Shown here piece by piece: positions 25,778-34,541 of a DNA stretch of 64,000 nucleotides. Made by a program: the position numbers and the translations under genes. The notes under the pieces were generated by a model. The model did no database searches. It saw only the letters and a program-made list of their open reading frames with translations, and had not been told where the DNA came from. The DNA comes from Mycobacterium sp. E3251. Lineage in GTDB: Bacteria > Actinomycetota > Actinomycetes > Mycobacteriales > Mycobacteriaceae. The stretch covers positions 40,106 to 104,105 of the forward strand of contig NZ_LZJF01000015.1 in NCBI RefSeq assembly GCF_001666835.1, written 5' to 3'. Numbering within the stretch: position 1 is the first letter of the stretch; each line of letters starts with the position of its first letter.

Positions 25778-25806
25778 AGCCATTCACATCTTTGGAAGGG
25801 GACGAA

Positions 25807-26301
25807 ATGGACCAGCAACTCATGACCCCCCGTGCCGGCGACCGCGACCGGGAGAGGGCGGCGGAACGCCTCGGCCAAGCATTCGCGCAGGGCTACCTGC
25901 AACTGGATGAATACGAGCAACGGATGCAGGCGGTGTTCGGCACGCACACCACCGAGGAACTCACCCGACTCCTCGCCGACCTGCCGCTCGATCGGATCCG
26001 GCGCGCGGACCCGCGCCGCCGCGCCGCCCGCATCGAGGCCGCCCGCCGCGGCGTGCGCCTTCACCTCGCCGCCTACCTGGCGATGACCGTCATCGTGCTC
26101 ACCGTGTGGGCGGCCGTCGCCGCGGCCACCGGCGCCACCTACTTCTGGCCGATATGGCCCATCCTTGGCGCCGGGATCGGCCTCGTCAGCCACGCCCTGG
26201 GCATCCACCCCGCTCAGAAATATGGAAACCCTTGTGCCGCAGGCTATGTCTTGGGACGCACCCCGGCCGCGCGATACACGAAAACGGGCTGGACCGGATA
26301 A
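25807..26301 (+). CDS. DUF1707 membrane protein
   Basis: This 164-residue protein has GGAAGGGG before the ATG. The N-terminal DUF1707 domain (AGDRDRERAAERLGQAFAQG, then YLQLDEYEQRM and LTRLLADLP) is followed by two transmembrane helices at about 82-105 and 108-130. DUF1707 proteins are short actinobacterial membrane proteins, often stress-linked, with no known activity. The last 20 residues are encoded antisense to the end of the convergent gene at 26244, which suggests that the original stop was lost. The TetR next door probably represses it. Confidence 0.82.
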   Translation: MDQQLMTPRAGDRDRERAAERLGQAFAQGYLQLDEYEQRMQAVFGTHTTEELTRLLADLPLDRIRRADPRRRAARIEAARRGVRLHLAAYLAMTVIVLTVWAAVAAATGATYFWPIWPILGAGIGLVSHALGIHPAQKYGNPCAAGYVLGRTPAARYTKTGWTG

Positions 26302-26723
26302 CGCAGCGTCGTCGTAGGCAGCGTCTCCAGCACCTCGTCGGGGATGTTCTTCTTGTAGTTGAGGCTCATCGACCCGCTGAAGGCGGGGTCGACGCCGTGC
26401 AGGTCGATTTCCAGCTTCAGGCCTTTGCCGGTGACGGTGGCCCGGGCCGGCCCGTTGCGGCTGTCCCACGAGCAATCGATCGATCGCAGGTTGGCGTCCC
26501 CGCGCGCGGGAAGCGTGGCGACCACTCGGGCGGACGTGAACGCGAACGCACCCCTGTAGCGGGATACGCCGGAAGCCGAATAGACCCCAGGCACGTGGCC
26601 GCTGAAGTGCCGGCTCACCCCCACATTGCCGGCGCTGAAGATGACGCCCTCGGCTTCGAGCTCGTCGCGCAGCGCCGCGGGCAGTTTGCCGATTTCGGAC
26701 AAGTTCCGGAGGAAGCCGAACAC
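26244..26723 (-). CDS. conserved mycobacterial hypothetical protein
   Basis: The product has 159 residues, no signal peptide and no membrane segment. The sequence alternates short beta strands (GAFAFTSARVVATLP, ARATVTGKGLKLEIDLHGVD), suggesting a PH-like or lipocalin-like barrel. I do not recognise a named family, and no catalytic motif is seen. Its 3' end overlaps 58 bp of the convergent DUF1707 gene. The lipoprotein gene 55 bp upstream on the same strand may be co-transcribed. Confidence 0.72.
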   Translation of the reverse strand: MFGFLRNLSEIGKLPAALRDELEAEGVIFSAGNVGVSRHFSGHVPGVYSASGVSRYRGAFAFTSARVVATLPARGDANLRSIDCSWDSRNGPARATVTGKGLKLEIDLHGVDPAFSGSMSLNYKKNIPDEVLETLPTTTLRYPVQPVFVYRAAGVRPKT

Positions 26724-26777
26724 GCACCAGACCGTAGCGCGAGGCGCGGCCGGTCCGCACTCGTTTGCCAGAGAGGT

Positions 26778-27230
26778 TTACTGCACCGTGACGTCGGCCG
26801 TGTAGGTGCACGCCGGCTTGGAGTCCTTGTCGACGAAGCTGGTGTAGGACGTGCCGATGGTCGTGGTCCCCGGCTTCAACGCGGTGAACTCCCACACCTC
26901 GGTGCCGGGCGCCCCCAACGCGTCAGAACTCGGCGGCACGAACTCGTGACTGGTTTGCTTCAGGACCCCCGGATCGCCCACCTTCATCTCCGGTGTCCAC
27001 CGGTACGGGGTGGTGTAATTGGAGCCCAACTTTACGATCAGCGTGTTGCCGACGGCCAAGGTCATGCTCTGCTTGATGGCGTCCTGGGTAAGCACGTCGG
27101 TCATCGGTACCTGGAGTGTCTTGGTCGACGGCGGGTTCCTGGAGGCGAAGTGGCAGCCCGCCACCGTTGACGAAACGAGCACGGCGACTGCTACCAGCAG
27201 CCTCATCCTCACAAGATTCATCGCCTCCAT
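26778..27230 (-). CDS. chagasin-like lipoprotein (I42 inhibitor fold)
   Basis: The 150-residue product starts at the ATG at 27230 (27221 also possible). It opens with a signal peptide and the lipobox V-A-G-C, so it should be lipid-anchored on the outer face of the membrane. The mature part has the marks of inhibitor family I42: a first loop in SNYTTPYRW (NPTTGY-W in classical chagasin), a DPGVLKQTSHEF strand, and GTEVWEFTALKPGTTTI as the third loop. Such proteins inhibit papain-type Cys proteases. The first loop departs from the consensus, so inhibitory strength is uncertain. Confidence 0.75.
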   Translation of the reverse strand: MEAMNLVRMRLLVAVAVLVSSTVAGCHFASRNPPSTKTLQVPMTDVLTQDAIKQSMTLAVGNTLIVKLGSNYTTPYRWTPEMKVGDPGVLKQTSHEFVPPSSDALGAPGTEVWEFTALKPGTTTIGTSYTSFVDKDSKPACTYTADVTVQ

Positions 27231-27303
27231 TATGGCGGGAAGCCCGCTGCCGAGATCGGTCCGGATGGCTGGAAGCTGGATGCCCAGGTCCGAGTGCGGG
27301 TTT

Positions 27304-28113
27304 TTACCGCTCCCCTTTGCGCGGGCGGTGCGGCAGGTAAGCGCGGATGGCGTCACGGTACGGCAGTTGACCCGCGGCGACCTGTTCCTGGAGGTACTGC
27401 TCGAACGTGATCACGCCGTCGGCGTGCTCCGGGGTTAGCAGGGCACCGGCGCATAACTCGCCAAACACCTTGCCGGGCAAGCGGATCGGGACGATGCGTC
27501 GGCGTTTACCCACGATGGCCAGGTAGCTGCGGGCAAGGTCTTCGAGTGCACGCGGCTGCGGGCCGCCGAAATCCGGCGCACGTCCGATCGGCTCGCTGAG
27601 CGCCAACCGGGCCAACCGCGCGCCCACGTCGCGCACGTAGACCGGCTGGAATTTCAGGCCCGCCGGCAGCGCCATGACCGGCGGTTTGGCGAGCATGCGC
27701 AGTATGACGGCGATCAGATCGTGGAACTGGGTCGCCCGTTGCACCGTCCACGGCAGGCCCGACTCGGCGATCGTGCGTTCGTTGGCGAGCATCGTGCGGT
27801 ACAGGCCGAATGGGACGCGGTCGATTCCGACGATGGAGACGTAAACCAGATGCGGTGAGCCCGCCCGTTTCGCCGCGGCGACCAGGTGCTCGCTGGGATA
27901 GACGCAGTGCACGATCGTGTCGACGCCGTCGAGCGCCGCATCGAGCCCGTCGCCGGTCTGCACGTCGCCGACGACATGCTCGACATCGGTGCGCTGGTGC
28001 CGCCGCCGTCCGCGGCTCAGCACGCGGACGTCCTTGCCGGCGGCGGTCAGCCGGTCGACGACGGCGCGGCCTACGGTGCCGGTGCCGCCTGTGATCAGTA
28101 CTCGGTTGGCCAT
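27304..28113 (-). CDS. NAD(P)-binding NmrA/SDR-like protein
   Basis: The 269-residue protein starts at the ATG at 28113 (MANRVLITGGTGTVGRAVV). The dinucleotide motif GGTGTVG is intact; HCVYPSEHLVAAAKRAG and LVYVSIVGIDR follow as in atypical SDR (NmrA-like, complex I 39-kDa-like) proteins, where the catalytic Tyr-Lys pair is often missing. It may be a reductase, a redox sensor or a quinone-reductase-like protein. It is divergent from the antiporter gene. Confidence 0.82.
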   Translation of the reverse strand: MANRVLITGGTGTVGRAVVDRLTAAGKDVRVLSRGRRRHQRTDVEHVVGDVQTGDGLDAALDGVDTIVHCVYPSEHLVAAAKRAGSPHLVYVSIVGIDRVPFGLYRTMLANERTIAESGLPWTVQRATQFHDLIAVILRMLAKPPVMALPAGLKFQPVYVRDVGARLARLALSEPIGRAPDFGGPQPRALEDLARSYLAIVGKRRRIVPIRLPGKVFGELCAGALLTPEHADGVITFEQYLQEQVAAGQLPYRDAIRAYLPHRPRKGER

Positions 28114-28223
28114 GCGAAGTCGCTCACGCCACCAACACTGCCACGTACCGGGGGCCTGTGCTGCGGGTCGGGTCACCGGATGCTGGTACTCCTGCGACTG
28201 CTCCTGAGCTCGGAACCATTACC

Positions 28224-28267
28224 GGACTCTCGATTTTGATATCGCGGGCGCTATCGAGTTCGAGAGT
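28224..28267. promoter_or_regulatory. long dyad in SDR/antiporter intergenic region
   Basis: GACTCTCGA (28224-28232) and TCGAGAGTC (28259-28267) are perfectly complementary with a 26-base centre that holds a smaller GATA/TATC dyad. The position between two divergent genes favours an operator; a hairpin in a leader RNA is an alternative. Confidence 0.45.
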
Positions 28268-28287
28268 CGCATAATGCCCCGCACTCG

Positions 28288-28351
28288 GGGCCGAAGTGAC
28301 AGATGTGACGGCGCTTGCCACCCGAGCCCCGATCGGCGCGAGGCGGGCATG
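28288..28351 (-). repeat. dispersed hairpin repeat, degenerate copy
   Basis: Read on the minus strand, this begins with TGCCCGCCTC and carries a GTGGC...GTCACATCTGTCAC tail similar to the copies at 18351 and 63804, but the second stem arm is absent. It lies just before the antiporter gene and may be a decayed element. Confidence 0.35.
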
Positions 28352-28368
28352 TCCGGCAGGATGGGCTG

Positions 28369-29961
28369 GTGTTTGGCCTCGTCCTGATCGTTGCGCTCGT
28401 CTCCACCGTCATCGTCGGGACGGTCCTCGGCCGGCGCTACCGCGTTGGTCCCCCGGTGCTGCTCATCGTGCTCGGCACGCTGCTGGGTCTGATCCCCAGC
28501 TTGGCTCACGTGCATGTGAACGGGGAGGTCGTGCTGTTGCTGTTCCTGCCGGCGATCCTCTACTGGGAAGGCCTGAACACCAGCTTCCGGGAGATCCGAG
28601 CGAACGCGCGCATCATCGTGTTCCTCAGCGTCGCCCTGGTGATCGCGACGGCGGTGGCCGTGTCGTGGACGGCACGGGCGCTGGGCATGGACTCCCACGC
28701 GGCGGCCGTGTTGGGCGCCGTGCTGTCCCCCACCGATGCCGCCGCCGTGGCCGGTTTGGCCAAGAAGTTGCCACGCCGATCGGTCACGGTGCTGAAGGCC
28801 GAGAGTCTCATCAACGACGGCACGGCCCTGGTCCTGTTCGCCGTCACGGTCCACGTCGCGATCGGCGGCGCGCAAATCACCCCGATCGACCTGGTTGGCC
28901 GGTTCGTCGGTTCCTACCTGGGCGGCATCGCCGCCGGACTCCTGGTCGGCGGCGCGGTTACCCTGCTGCGCAAGAGAATTGACGCACCCCAGGAGGAAGG
29001 GGCACTGAGCCTGCTGACGCCGTTTGCGGCGTTCTTGCTGGCACAGAGCATGGATTGCAGCGGGGTGGTCGCTGTCATGGTCGCGGCATTGATGCTCGCC
29101 TACGCCGGACCGGTGGTGATCCGCGCGCGATCCCGCCTGCAGGCCTACGCGTTCTGGGACAGCGCGACCTTCTTGCTCAACGGCTCGTTGTGGGTGTTCG
29201 TCGGAGTTCAGATACCGGGGGCGCTGCGGGGCATAGCCGGCGTGGACGGCGGGATTCGGCACGCCCTGTACATTGCGCTCGCCGTCACCGTCGTGGTGAT
29301 TCTGTCGCGAATCTTCTGGGGCGAGATCACCGTGCTGTTGATCCGGCTGATCGACCGCCGGGAGGCGCAGCGGGAACGGCGCGTCGACTGGCGTCAGCGT
29401 TTCGTCACCGCCTGGGCGGGATTCCGCGGGGCGGTGTCGCTCGCCGCCGCGCTGGCCGTGCCGACGACCACACTCAGCGGCGCGCCATTCCCCGACCGCA
29501 GCCTGCTCATCTTCATCGTGGTGGTCGTCATCCTCGTGACGGTCCTCGTCCAGGGCACCACGCTGCCCGCAGTCGTGCGCTGGGCGAAGATGCCCGAAGA
29601 CGTGGCCCACGCCGAGGAACTGCAGCTGGCTCGCACCCGCGGCGCTCGGGCCGCCCTCGACGCGTTGCCGACGGTCGCCGACGAGGTCGGCATCAGCGAC
29701 GACCTCCGCAGGCGGCTGCAAAAGGAATACGAAGAAAAGGCCGCGCTGGCCCTCGCCACCGAAAACGACTCGACGAACAGCCACCTGGTCAAGAAGAAGG
29801 ATCTCGTCCGCAGGGTTCGGCTGGGCATGCTCGAAAGCAAGCGCCGCGAGATCACCGCGCTGCGCAACGAGAACCTCATCGACGACATCGTCCTGCGCGA
29901 GCTGCAGAACGAGATGGACCTCGAGGAAGTGCAGCTGCTCGACGCCGCCGACAACGAGTAG
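28369..29961 (+). CDS. CPA1-type Na+/H+ antiporter
   Basis: The 530-residue protein starts at a GTG at 28369, directly before the first membrane helix; the frame is open to a TTG at 28315. About twelve transmembrane helices are seen, with the CPA1 motifs LSPTDAAAV and ESLINDGTALVLF (the Asn-Asp exchange site) and GFRGAVSLAAALAVP. A soluble C-terminal tail of about 90 charged residues, helical and possibly coiled coil, may sense pH or ions. By memory it resembles the M. tuberculosis antiporter Rv2287. Confidence 0.9.
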   Translation: MFGLVLIVALVSTVIVGTVLGRRYRVGPPVLLIVLGTLLGLIPSLAHVHVNGEVVLLLFLPAILYWEGLNTSFREIRANARIIVFLSVALVIATAVAVSWTARALGMDSHAAAVLGAVLSPTDAAAVAGLAKKLPRRSVTVLKAESLINDGTALVLFAVTVHVAIGGAQITPIDLVGRFVGSYLGGIAAGLLVGGAVTLLRKRIDAPQEEGALSLLTPFAAFLLAQSMDCSGVVAVMVAALMLAYAGPVVIRARSRLQAYAFWDSATFLLNGSLWVFVGVQIPGALRGIAGVDGGIRHALYIALAVTVVVILSRIFWGEITVLLIRLIDRREAQRERRVDWRQRFVTAWAGFRGAVSLAAALAVPTTTLSGAPFPDRSLLIFIVVVVILVTVLVQGTTLPAVVRWAKMPEDVAHAEELQLARTRGARAALDALPTVADEVGISDDLRRRLQKEYEEKAALALATENDSTNSHLVKKKDLVRRVRLGMLESKRREITALRNENLIDDIVLRELQNEMDLEEVQLLDAADNE

Positions 29962-29994
29962 GGCCCGTCGGTCGTCGACCGTACAGTCGGCTCC

Positions 29995-31152
29995 ATGTTG
30001 CAGACGGTGGCGATCCGCGGCTATCGCTCGCTGCGTGAGGTGATCCTGCCGCTCAGTCGGCTCTCGGTGGTCACCGGCGCGAACGGCGCCGGCAAGTCCT
30101 CGCTGTACCGTGCGTTGCGGTTGCTGGCCGATTGCGGCCGCGGCGAGGTCATCGCCTCGCTCGCCCGCGAGGGTGGGCTGCAGTCCGCGCTGTGGGCCGG
30201 GCCCGAGGAGCTCAAGGGCGCCCGCCGGACCGGCAGGGTCGAGGGCACCGTGCGCACCCGGCCGGTATCCCTCGAATTGGGCTTCGCCTCAGACGATTTC
30301 GGCTATCTGGTCGACCTCGGCATGCCGCAGATGGCCGGACCCAAGTCGGCCTTCGGCCGCGATCCCGAGATCAAGCGGGAAGCGTTGTTCGCCGGGCCGG
30401 TGCTGCGGCCCAGCGCGACGCTCGTGCGCCGGACCCGCGATTTCGCCGAGGTCAGCGCGGATTCGGGCCGCGGATTCGACGAGTTGTCCCGCTCGTTGCC
30501 GACGTACCGCAGCGTGCTGGCCGAATACGCCCACCCGCATGCGCTGCCCGAGCTTGCGGCCGTGCGCGAGCGGCTGCGCGGCTGGCGGTTCTACGACGGC
30601 TTCCGCGTCGACGCGGGGGCGCCGGCCCGGCACCCGCAGGTGGGAACGCGCACCCCGGTGCTCTCCGATGACGGCAGCGATTTGGCCGCCGCGATCCAGA
30701 CGATCATCGAGGCGGGTTTCGACGACCTGAGCCGCGCCGTCGCCGACGCCTTCGACGGCGCGACGGTGTCGGTCGCGGTTCATGACGGGCTTTTCGACCT
30801 GCAGCTGCGGCAGCGCGGCATGCTGCGGCCGCTGCGGTCCGCCGAATTATCCGATGGCACACTGCGATTCCTGCTCTGGGCCGCCGCTTTGTTGAGTCCG
30901 CAGGCGCCGTCGCTGATGGTGCTCAACGAACCGGAGACCTCGCTGCATCCGGACCTGGTGCGTCCGCTCGCGGGCCTGATCCGCACCGCCGCCGCGCGGA
31001 CGCAGGTCCTGGTGGTCACTCATTCCCGTGCGCTGCTGGAAGCCACCGGCGACGACGCCGTGGAGATCGAGCTCTACAAGGAGTGGGGCGAGACGCGGGT
31101 CACCGGTCAGGGGCTGCTGACCACGCCGCCGTGGGACTGGGGCAAGCGCTAA
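29995..31152 (+). CDS. AAA/RecF-OLD-like ATPase
   Basis: This 385-residue protein has a Walker A motif GANGAGKS at 28-35, an ABC-like signature ELSDGTLRFL, and a Walker B motif LMVLNEPETSLHP near 306-318, then a switch His (VVTHSRALL). This is the ABC-type ATPase head of the RecF/SMC/OLD group, but the short insert lacks a long coiled coil and no TOPRIM domain follows. Such stand-alone ATPases act in DNA repair or phage defence when paired with a nuclease. No partner gene lies beside it here, so function is open. It lies 33 bp after the antiporter gene. Confidence 0.82.
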   Translation: MLQTVAIRGYRSLREVILPLSRLSVVTGANGAGKSSLYRALRLLADCGRGEVIASLAREGGLQSALWAGPEELKGARRTGRVEGTVRTRPVSLELGFASDDFGYLVDLGMPQMAGPKSAFGRDPEIKREALFAGPVLRPSATLVRRTRDFAEVSADSGRGFDELSRSLPTYRSVLAEYAHPHALPELAAVRERLRGWRFYDGFRVDAGAPARHPQVGTRTPVLSDDGSDLAAAIQTIIEAGFDDLSRAVADAFDGATVSVAVHDGLFDLQLRQRGMLRPLRSAELSDGTLRFLLWAAALLSPQAPSLMVLNEPETSLHPDLVRPLAGLIRTAAARTQVLVVTHSRALLEATGDDAVEIELYKEWGETRVTGQGLLTTPPWDWGKR

Positions 31153-31174
31153 CGACCAACAGGCGCGCCCGTGT

Positions 31175-31588
31175 TTACGAATGCATCGCGGGTGCGTACG
31201 AGATGCCGATGATTGTGCCCTCGATGGACTGCAGTCGAGCGACAGTTTGTCCCCACGGCTCGGTGTGTGCGTCGTGCACCAGAGTGAAGCCCTTCTGTGT
31301 CAACTCGTTCGCCGCGACCTGGACGGTGTCGGCGTCCGCGACCTCGAATTCGATGCTGACCTGGGGCACCGGCCGCTCAGGTGGCCAGTCAGGCGTGCCA
31401 AAGCAGGCTTGCGCAGCCTGCGCCAGCGGCCAGACGCCGAAGGACTTGCACCCGTCGATGCTTTCACTGTGGAGATAGCCGTCGGCTTCCGCGGTCAGGG
31501 GCAGGCCAAGCGTGTCCGCGTAGAACCGTCTGCTGACCGCCGGATCGGGGGTGATCACTGCAACGCTCGTGATGAATTGCACTTCCAT
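31175..31588 (-). CDS. VOC (glyoxalase-fold) protein
   Basis: The 137-residue protein starts at the ATG at 31588 (MEVQFITSVAVITPD). Two beta-alpha-beta halves are seen: PAVSRRFYADTLGLPL in the first and QVSIEFEVADADTVQ in the second, with an end region (QSIEGTIIGISYAPAM). It is divergent from a TetR gene whose tandem dyads lie in the shared promoter, so it may be in that regulon. Substrate unknown; detoxification or aromatic metabolism is plausible. Confidence 0.8.
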   Translation of the reverse strand: MEVQFITSVAVITPDPAVSRRFYADTLGLPLTAEADGYLHSESIDGCKSFGVWPLAQAAQACFGTPDWPPERPVPQVSIEFEVADADTVQVAANELTQKGFTLVHDAHTEPWGQTVARLQSIEGTIIGISYAPAMHS

Positions 31589-31660
31589 GGCTTCACCTTT
31601 CAACGCGTTCGGTCGTGGCATAGGTGTGCACAACCCAGGCTAGACGCGCATATCCAAATG

Positions 31661-31692
31661 TTGCCCATCAGGCAATCTTGCCTACCGGGCAA
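31661..31692. promoter_or_regulatory. tandem TetR operator dyads
   Basis: Two near-identical dyads stand side by side: TTGCC-N5-GGCAA at 31661-31675 and TTGCC-N5-GGCAA at 31678-31692. They lie between the VOC gene (start 31588) and the TetR gene (start 31714). Two bound dimers would cover both promoters. Confidence 0.7.
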
Positions 31693-31713
31693 GTTTTGCG
31701 TACTTTTGGGGAC

Positions 31714-32361
31714 ATGACCGAACAGTCGGGCGGGTTGCGGGAGCGCAAGAAGGCCGACACCCGCCGCGCCCTCAGCGACGCCGCGCTCAACCTCGCCTTC
31801 GAACGCGGGCTGGACAACGTGACTCGCGAGGACATCGCCAACCTGGCCGGAGTCTCGTTGCGCACCTTCAACAACTACTTCGGCGGCAAGTACGAGGCGC
31901 TCGCCTACCGGCAGACCGAGCGCATGCGCCGCAGCGTTGCCGCGCTGCGGCAACGCCCGGCCGACGAGCCGCTGTGGACGTCGATCACGCATGTCGTGCT
32001 CCAATCCTTGGAGGAAGACTTCGACGACAGGTACGGAGAAGAGAACCTGCTGCCGAGCCGTCAGGAACTCGTCGAAGTGCGAAAAATGCTGATGAACCCT
32101 CAGGTGCGTAATGCGTTGCCGCAGGACCTTTTCGACGAGTGGCTCGCGGTGATCGCCGAACGCACCGGCACCGATCCCGAGCGCGACCTGTACCCGCGGC
32201 TGGTGGTGGCGATCGTGCGCGCCGTCGGCGACGCCGCGGCCGAGGCCTACGTGCGCGCCGACCCCCCGGTCCCGATCACCGACCTGATCCGTTCCGGCTT
32301 CGCCGCCGTGAGCGCCGGCCTGCCCCAACCCGCCAAGCGCAGGGAGAAAACCCATGACTGA
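31714..32361 (+). CDS. TetR-family regulator
   Basis: The 215-residue protein has the HTH region ALSDAALNLAFERGLDNVTR, then IANLAGVSLRTFNNYFGGK, and a helical effector domain. It starts at the ATG at 31714, 22 bp after a pair of dyads. The stop overlaps the start of the flavin monooxygenase by 8 bp, which couples regulator and enzyme. It probably represses the pair and the divergent VOC gene until an aromatic ligand appears. Confidence 0.9.
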   Translation: MTEQSGGLRERKKADTRRALSDAALNLAFERGLDNVTREDIANLAGVSLRTFNNYFGGKYEALAYRQTERMRRSVAALRQRPADEPLWTSITHVVLQSLEEDFDDRYGEENLLPSRQELVEVRKMLMNPQVRNALPQDLFDEWLAVIAERTGTDPERDLYPRLVVAIVRAVGDAAAEAYVRADPPVPITDLIRSGFAAVSAGLPQPAKRREKTHD

Positions 32362-33877
32362 CGAACACGCCGACATCGTCATCTCCGGTGCCGGCCCCAA
32401 CGGACTGCTGCTGGCCTGCGAGCTCGCGCTGGCCGGCATCCGGCCCGTCGTGCTGGATGCCCTGCCCGGGCCCAGCTCGGAGCCGAAGGCGAATGGCCTT
32501 GTGGGGCAGGTAGTTCGGACACTCGACATGCGCGGCCTATATCAAGAGTTCACGGGCGATCCCAACCCGCCACAACCGACCTCCGGGTGGATCTTCGCGG
32601 CCATGACCCTGGATTTCTCCGGCCTGCCCGACAACCCGATGTACGCGCTGCCCATCCAACAGCCCCGCATGGTGCGGCTGTTGGAGAAGCGCGCCCGCGG
32701 TCTCGGCGTGGATCTGCGCTGGGGACACGAACTGACGGGTTTACGCCAGGAACCGGAAGGTGTTGCGCTGCAGGTGTCTTCGCCCGAACACGATTATCGC
32801 ATCGACGCCGACTACCTGGTGGGCGCCGATGGCGGACGCAGCCTGGTGCGCAAGACGGTGGGCATCGACTTCCCCGGCACCACCCTCGACATCGTGGGCC
32901 GGCTTGCCCACGTGCACGTCCCGGACGAGTACCGCCGCGCCGATGGTGGCCTCGACATCCCCGGGTTCGGCCGGGTCGCCTTCGGTCACACGCGGTTGGA
33001 CCGCGGCGGCCTGATCTACGCCGAGTTCGAACCCGGTCGATCGCTGTTCGGGACCCTCGAATTCGGGCCGCCGGTCGAGGACAAACCGATGAGCGTGGCC
33101 GAACTGCTCGCAAGTGCCCGCCGCGTCCTGGGCGTCGAGGTTCCCTTCGAGGAGCCGAAAGGCCCTGGACCGCACGCCCTTCGCCGGATCAACGGCCAGA
33201 ACACCCGGCATGCCGAGCATTATCGTGACGGCCGGGTCCTGTTGCTCGGCGACGCCGCCCACGTGCACAGCGCCATGGGCGGTCCCGGCCTGAACCTGGG
33301 CCTGCAAGACGCCATGAACCTGGGCTGGAAGCTGGCCGCCCATCTCAACGGCTGGGCACCACGCGGACTGCTCGACACCTACGAATCCGAACGCCACCCC
33401 GTCGGCGAGCGCGTGATGATGCACTCGCAGGCTCAGACCGCGCTCATGCTGCCAGGGCCCGAAGTCGCCGCGCTCCGGGCGCTGCTGGGTGAACTTTTCA
33501 CCCTCCCTGACGTCGCCAAGCACATGGCCGCGCTGCTGGCAGGCACCGACGTGCGGTACGACGTCGGTGACGACCACCCGTTGTCGGGTTGGCCCGTGCC
33601 CGAGCTGACCCTCACCGACGGCCGACGGGTCGCCGAGTTGCTCCACGGCGCGCGCCCGGTGCTGCTCGACTTCGACGGCGGGGTGGGGGCCGCGGCGTCG
33701 GCCTGGTCCGATCGGGTGGACATCGTCACCGCGACGCTCGACGACCCGCCCGCCGCGGCGCTGCTGATCCGGCCCGATGGATACGTCGCCTGGGCGGCCA
33801 GCGAATTCGGGCCGGCCGACCAAGCCGGCCTGCACGCAGCGCTGCGGCGCTGGTTCGGGCCCGAGTCCAGCGGTTAG
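32354..33877 (+). CDS. FAD-dependent aromatic (group A) monooxygenase
   Basis: This 507-residue NAD(P)H-dependent hydroxylase has the dinucleotide fold GAGPNGLLLA, the DG motif VGADGGRSLVRK and the GD motif LLLGDAAHVHSAMGGPGLNLG. The C-terminal 130 residues form the thioredoxin-like domain typical of phenol hydroxylase/polyketide hydroxylase members. These enzymes hydroxylate phenolic rings, sometimes inactivating antibiotics such as rifampicin or tetracycline. The substrate is not evident. It is coupled to the TetR gene, and its stop overlaps the convergent TetR gene by 4 bp. Confidence 0.9.
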   Translation: MTDEHADIVISGAGPNGLLLACELALAGIRPVVLDALPGPSSEPKANGLVGQVVRTLDMRGLYQEFTGDPNPPQPTSGWIFAAMTLDFSGLPDNPMYALPIQQPRMVRLLEKRARGLGVDLRWGHELTGLRQEPEGVALQVSSPEHDYRIDADYLVGADGGRSLVRKTVGIDFPGTTLDIVGRLAHVHVPDEYRRADGGLDIPGFGRVAFGHTRLDRGGLIYAEFEPGRSLFGTLEFGPPVEDKPMSVAELLASARRVLGVEVPFEEPKGPGPHALRRINGQNTRHAEHYRDGRVLLLGDAAHVHSAMGGPGLNLGLQDAMNLGWKLAAHLNGWAPRGLLDTYESERHPVGERVMMHSQAQTALMLPGPEVAALRALLGELFTLPDVAKHMAALLAGTDVRYDVGDDHPLSGWPVPELTLTDGRRVAELLHGARPVLLDFDGGVGAAASAWSDRVDIVTATLDDPPAAALLIRPDGYVAWAASEFGPADQAGLHAALRRWFGPESSG

Positions 33878-34503
33878 GGCGCGGGCCGAGCGGTTCCGGC
33901 GATGGGCTGAAAATGAGCGATTGCGGGAGCGACCCACTGCCGCAGGTAATCCCGCAGCTCGGCGCCGCAACGCGGTGGCCGCCCGGGGTCGACGATGAAG
34001 GACTGCAGAACCCTGAGCATGAATTCCACCAGGCCGTCGCGCCTGTCGTCAGTGATGCCGGCGCTGTTCCAGTCCACGTTGAACCGGTCGATGATGGAGC
34101 GCCCCAGCGCGAGCGCAACATCGGAGGTCACGCTGGCCGAGTAGGCCGCGGCCTTCTCCGGCGTGAGTAGCAGCCCGAGGTATTTGTCCTGGGGAAGCAG
34201 TTCCAGGGTGTGGGCGATGCCCTCGACCACCGCCTCGGCGGGGTCGTGAATCGGCTCCACGTGCGCCGCCAACCGGTCGAGGGCGGGACCCACTTCCGAC
34301 AACGCGGTCGCGATCAACAACGCGTCCGTGCTCGGGAAATACCGGTAAACGGTTTGGCGGGTGACGCCCAGATCGCGGGCGATGTCGCTGATTTTGATGT
34401 CCGCGCCTGACTGATCTATCGCACGGCTCGCCGCGGAAATGATTCGCGCAATGGCTTCGTCGTCGCTCGACGGCAGCGCTCCCGCCCAGCCATGTCTGCG
34501 CAT
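33874..34503 (-). CDS. TetR-family regulator
   Basis: This 209-residue protein has KISDIARDLGVTRQTVYRYFPST as the HTH and a helical C-terminal domain ending in WVAPAIAHFQ. It lies 38 bp after the Rieske oxygenase gene on the same strand and is probably in one unit with it, so it may be a ligand-responsive repressor of that oxygenase. I see no clear dyad next to its own start. Confidence 0.88.
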   Translation of the reverse strand: MRRHGWAGALPSSDDEAIARIISAASRAIDQSGADIKISDIARDLGVTRQTVYRYFPSTDALLIATALSEVGPALDRLAAHVEPIHDPAEAVVEGIAHTLELLPQDKYLGLLLTPEKAAAYSASVTSDVALALGRSIIDRFNVDWNSAGITDDRRDGLVEFMLRVLQSFIVDPGRPPRCGAELRDYLRQWVAPAIAHFQPIAGTARPAP

Positions 34504-34541
34504 CTACCGTGCCCTCACGGTGAGTATGGTCGCATGAGAAC

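Noticed and set aside
28297..28312. TGTGAC-type Crp site before the antiporter gene
   Set aside because: The two half-sites are direct rather than inverted and belong to the degenerate dispersed repeat.
28219..29784. 521-codon minus-strand frame opposite the antiporter gene
   Set aside because: It is antisense to a clear membrane protein, rich in His/Gln/Asp/Arg, and has no domain; long antisense frames are usual at this GC content.
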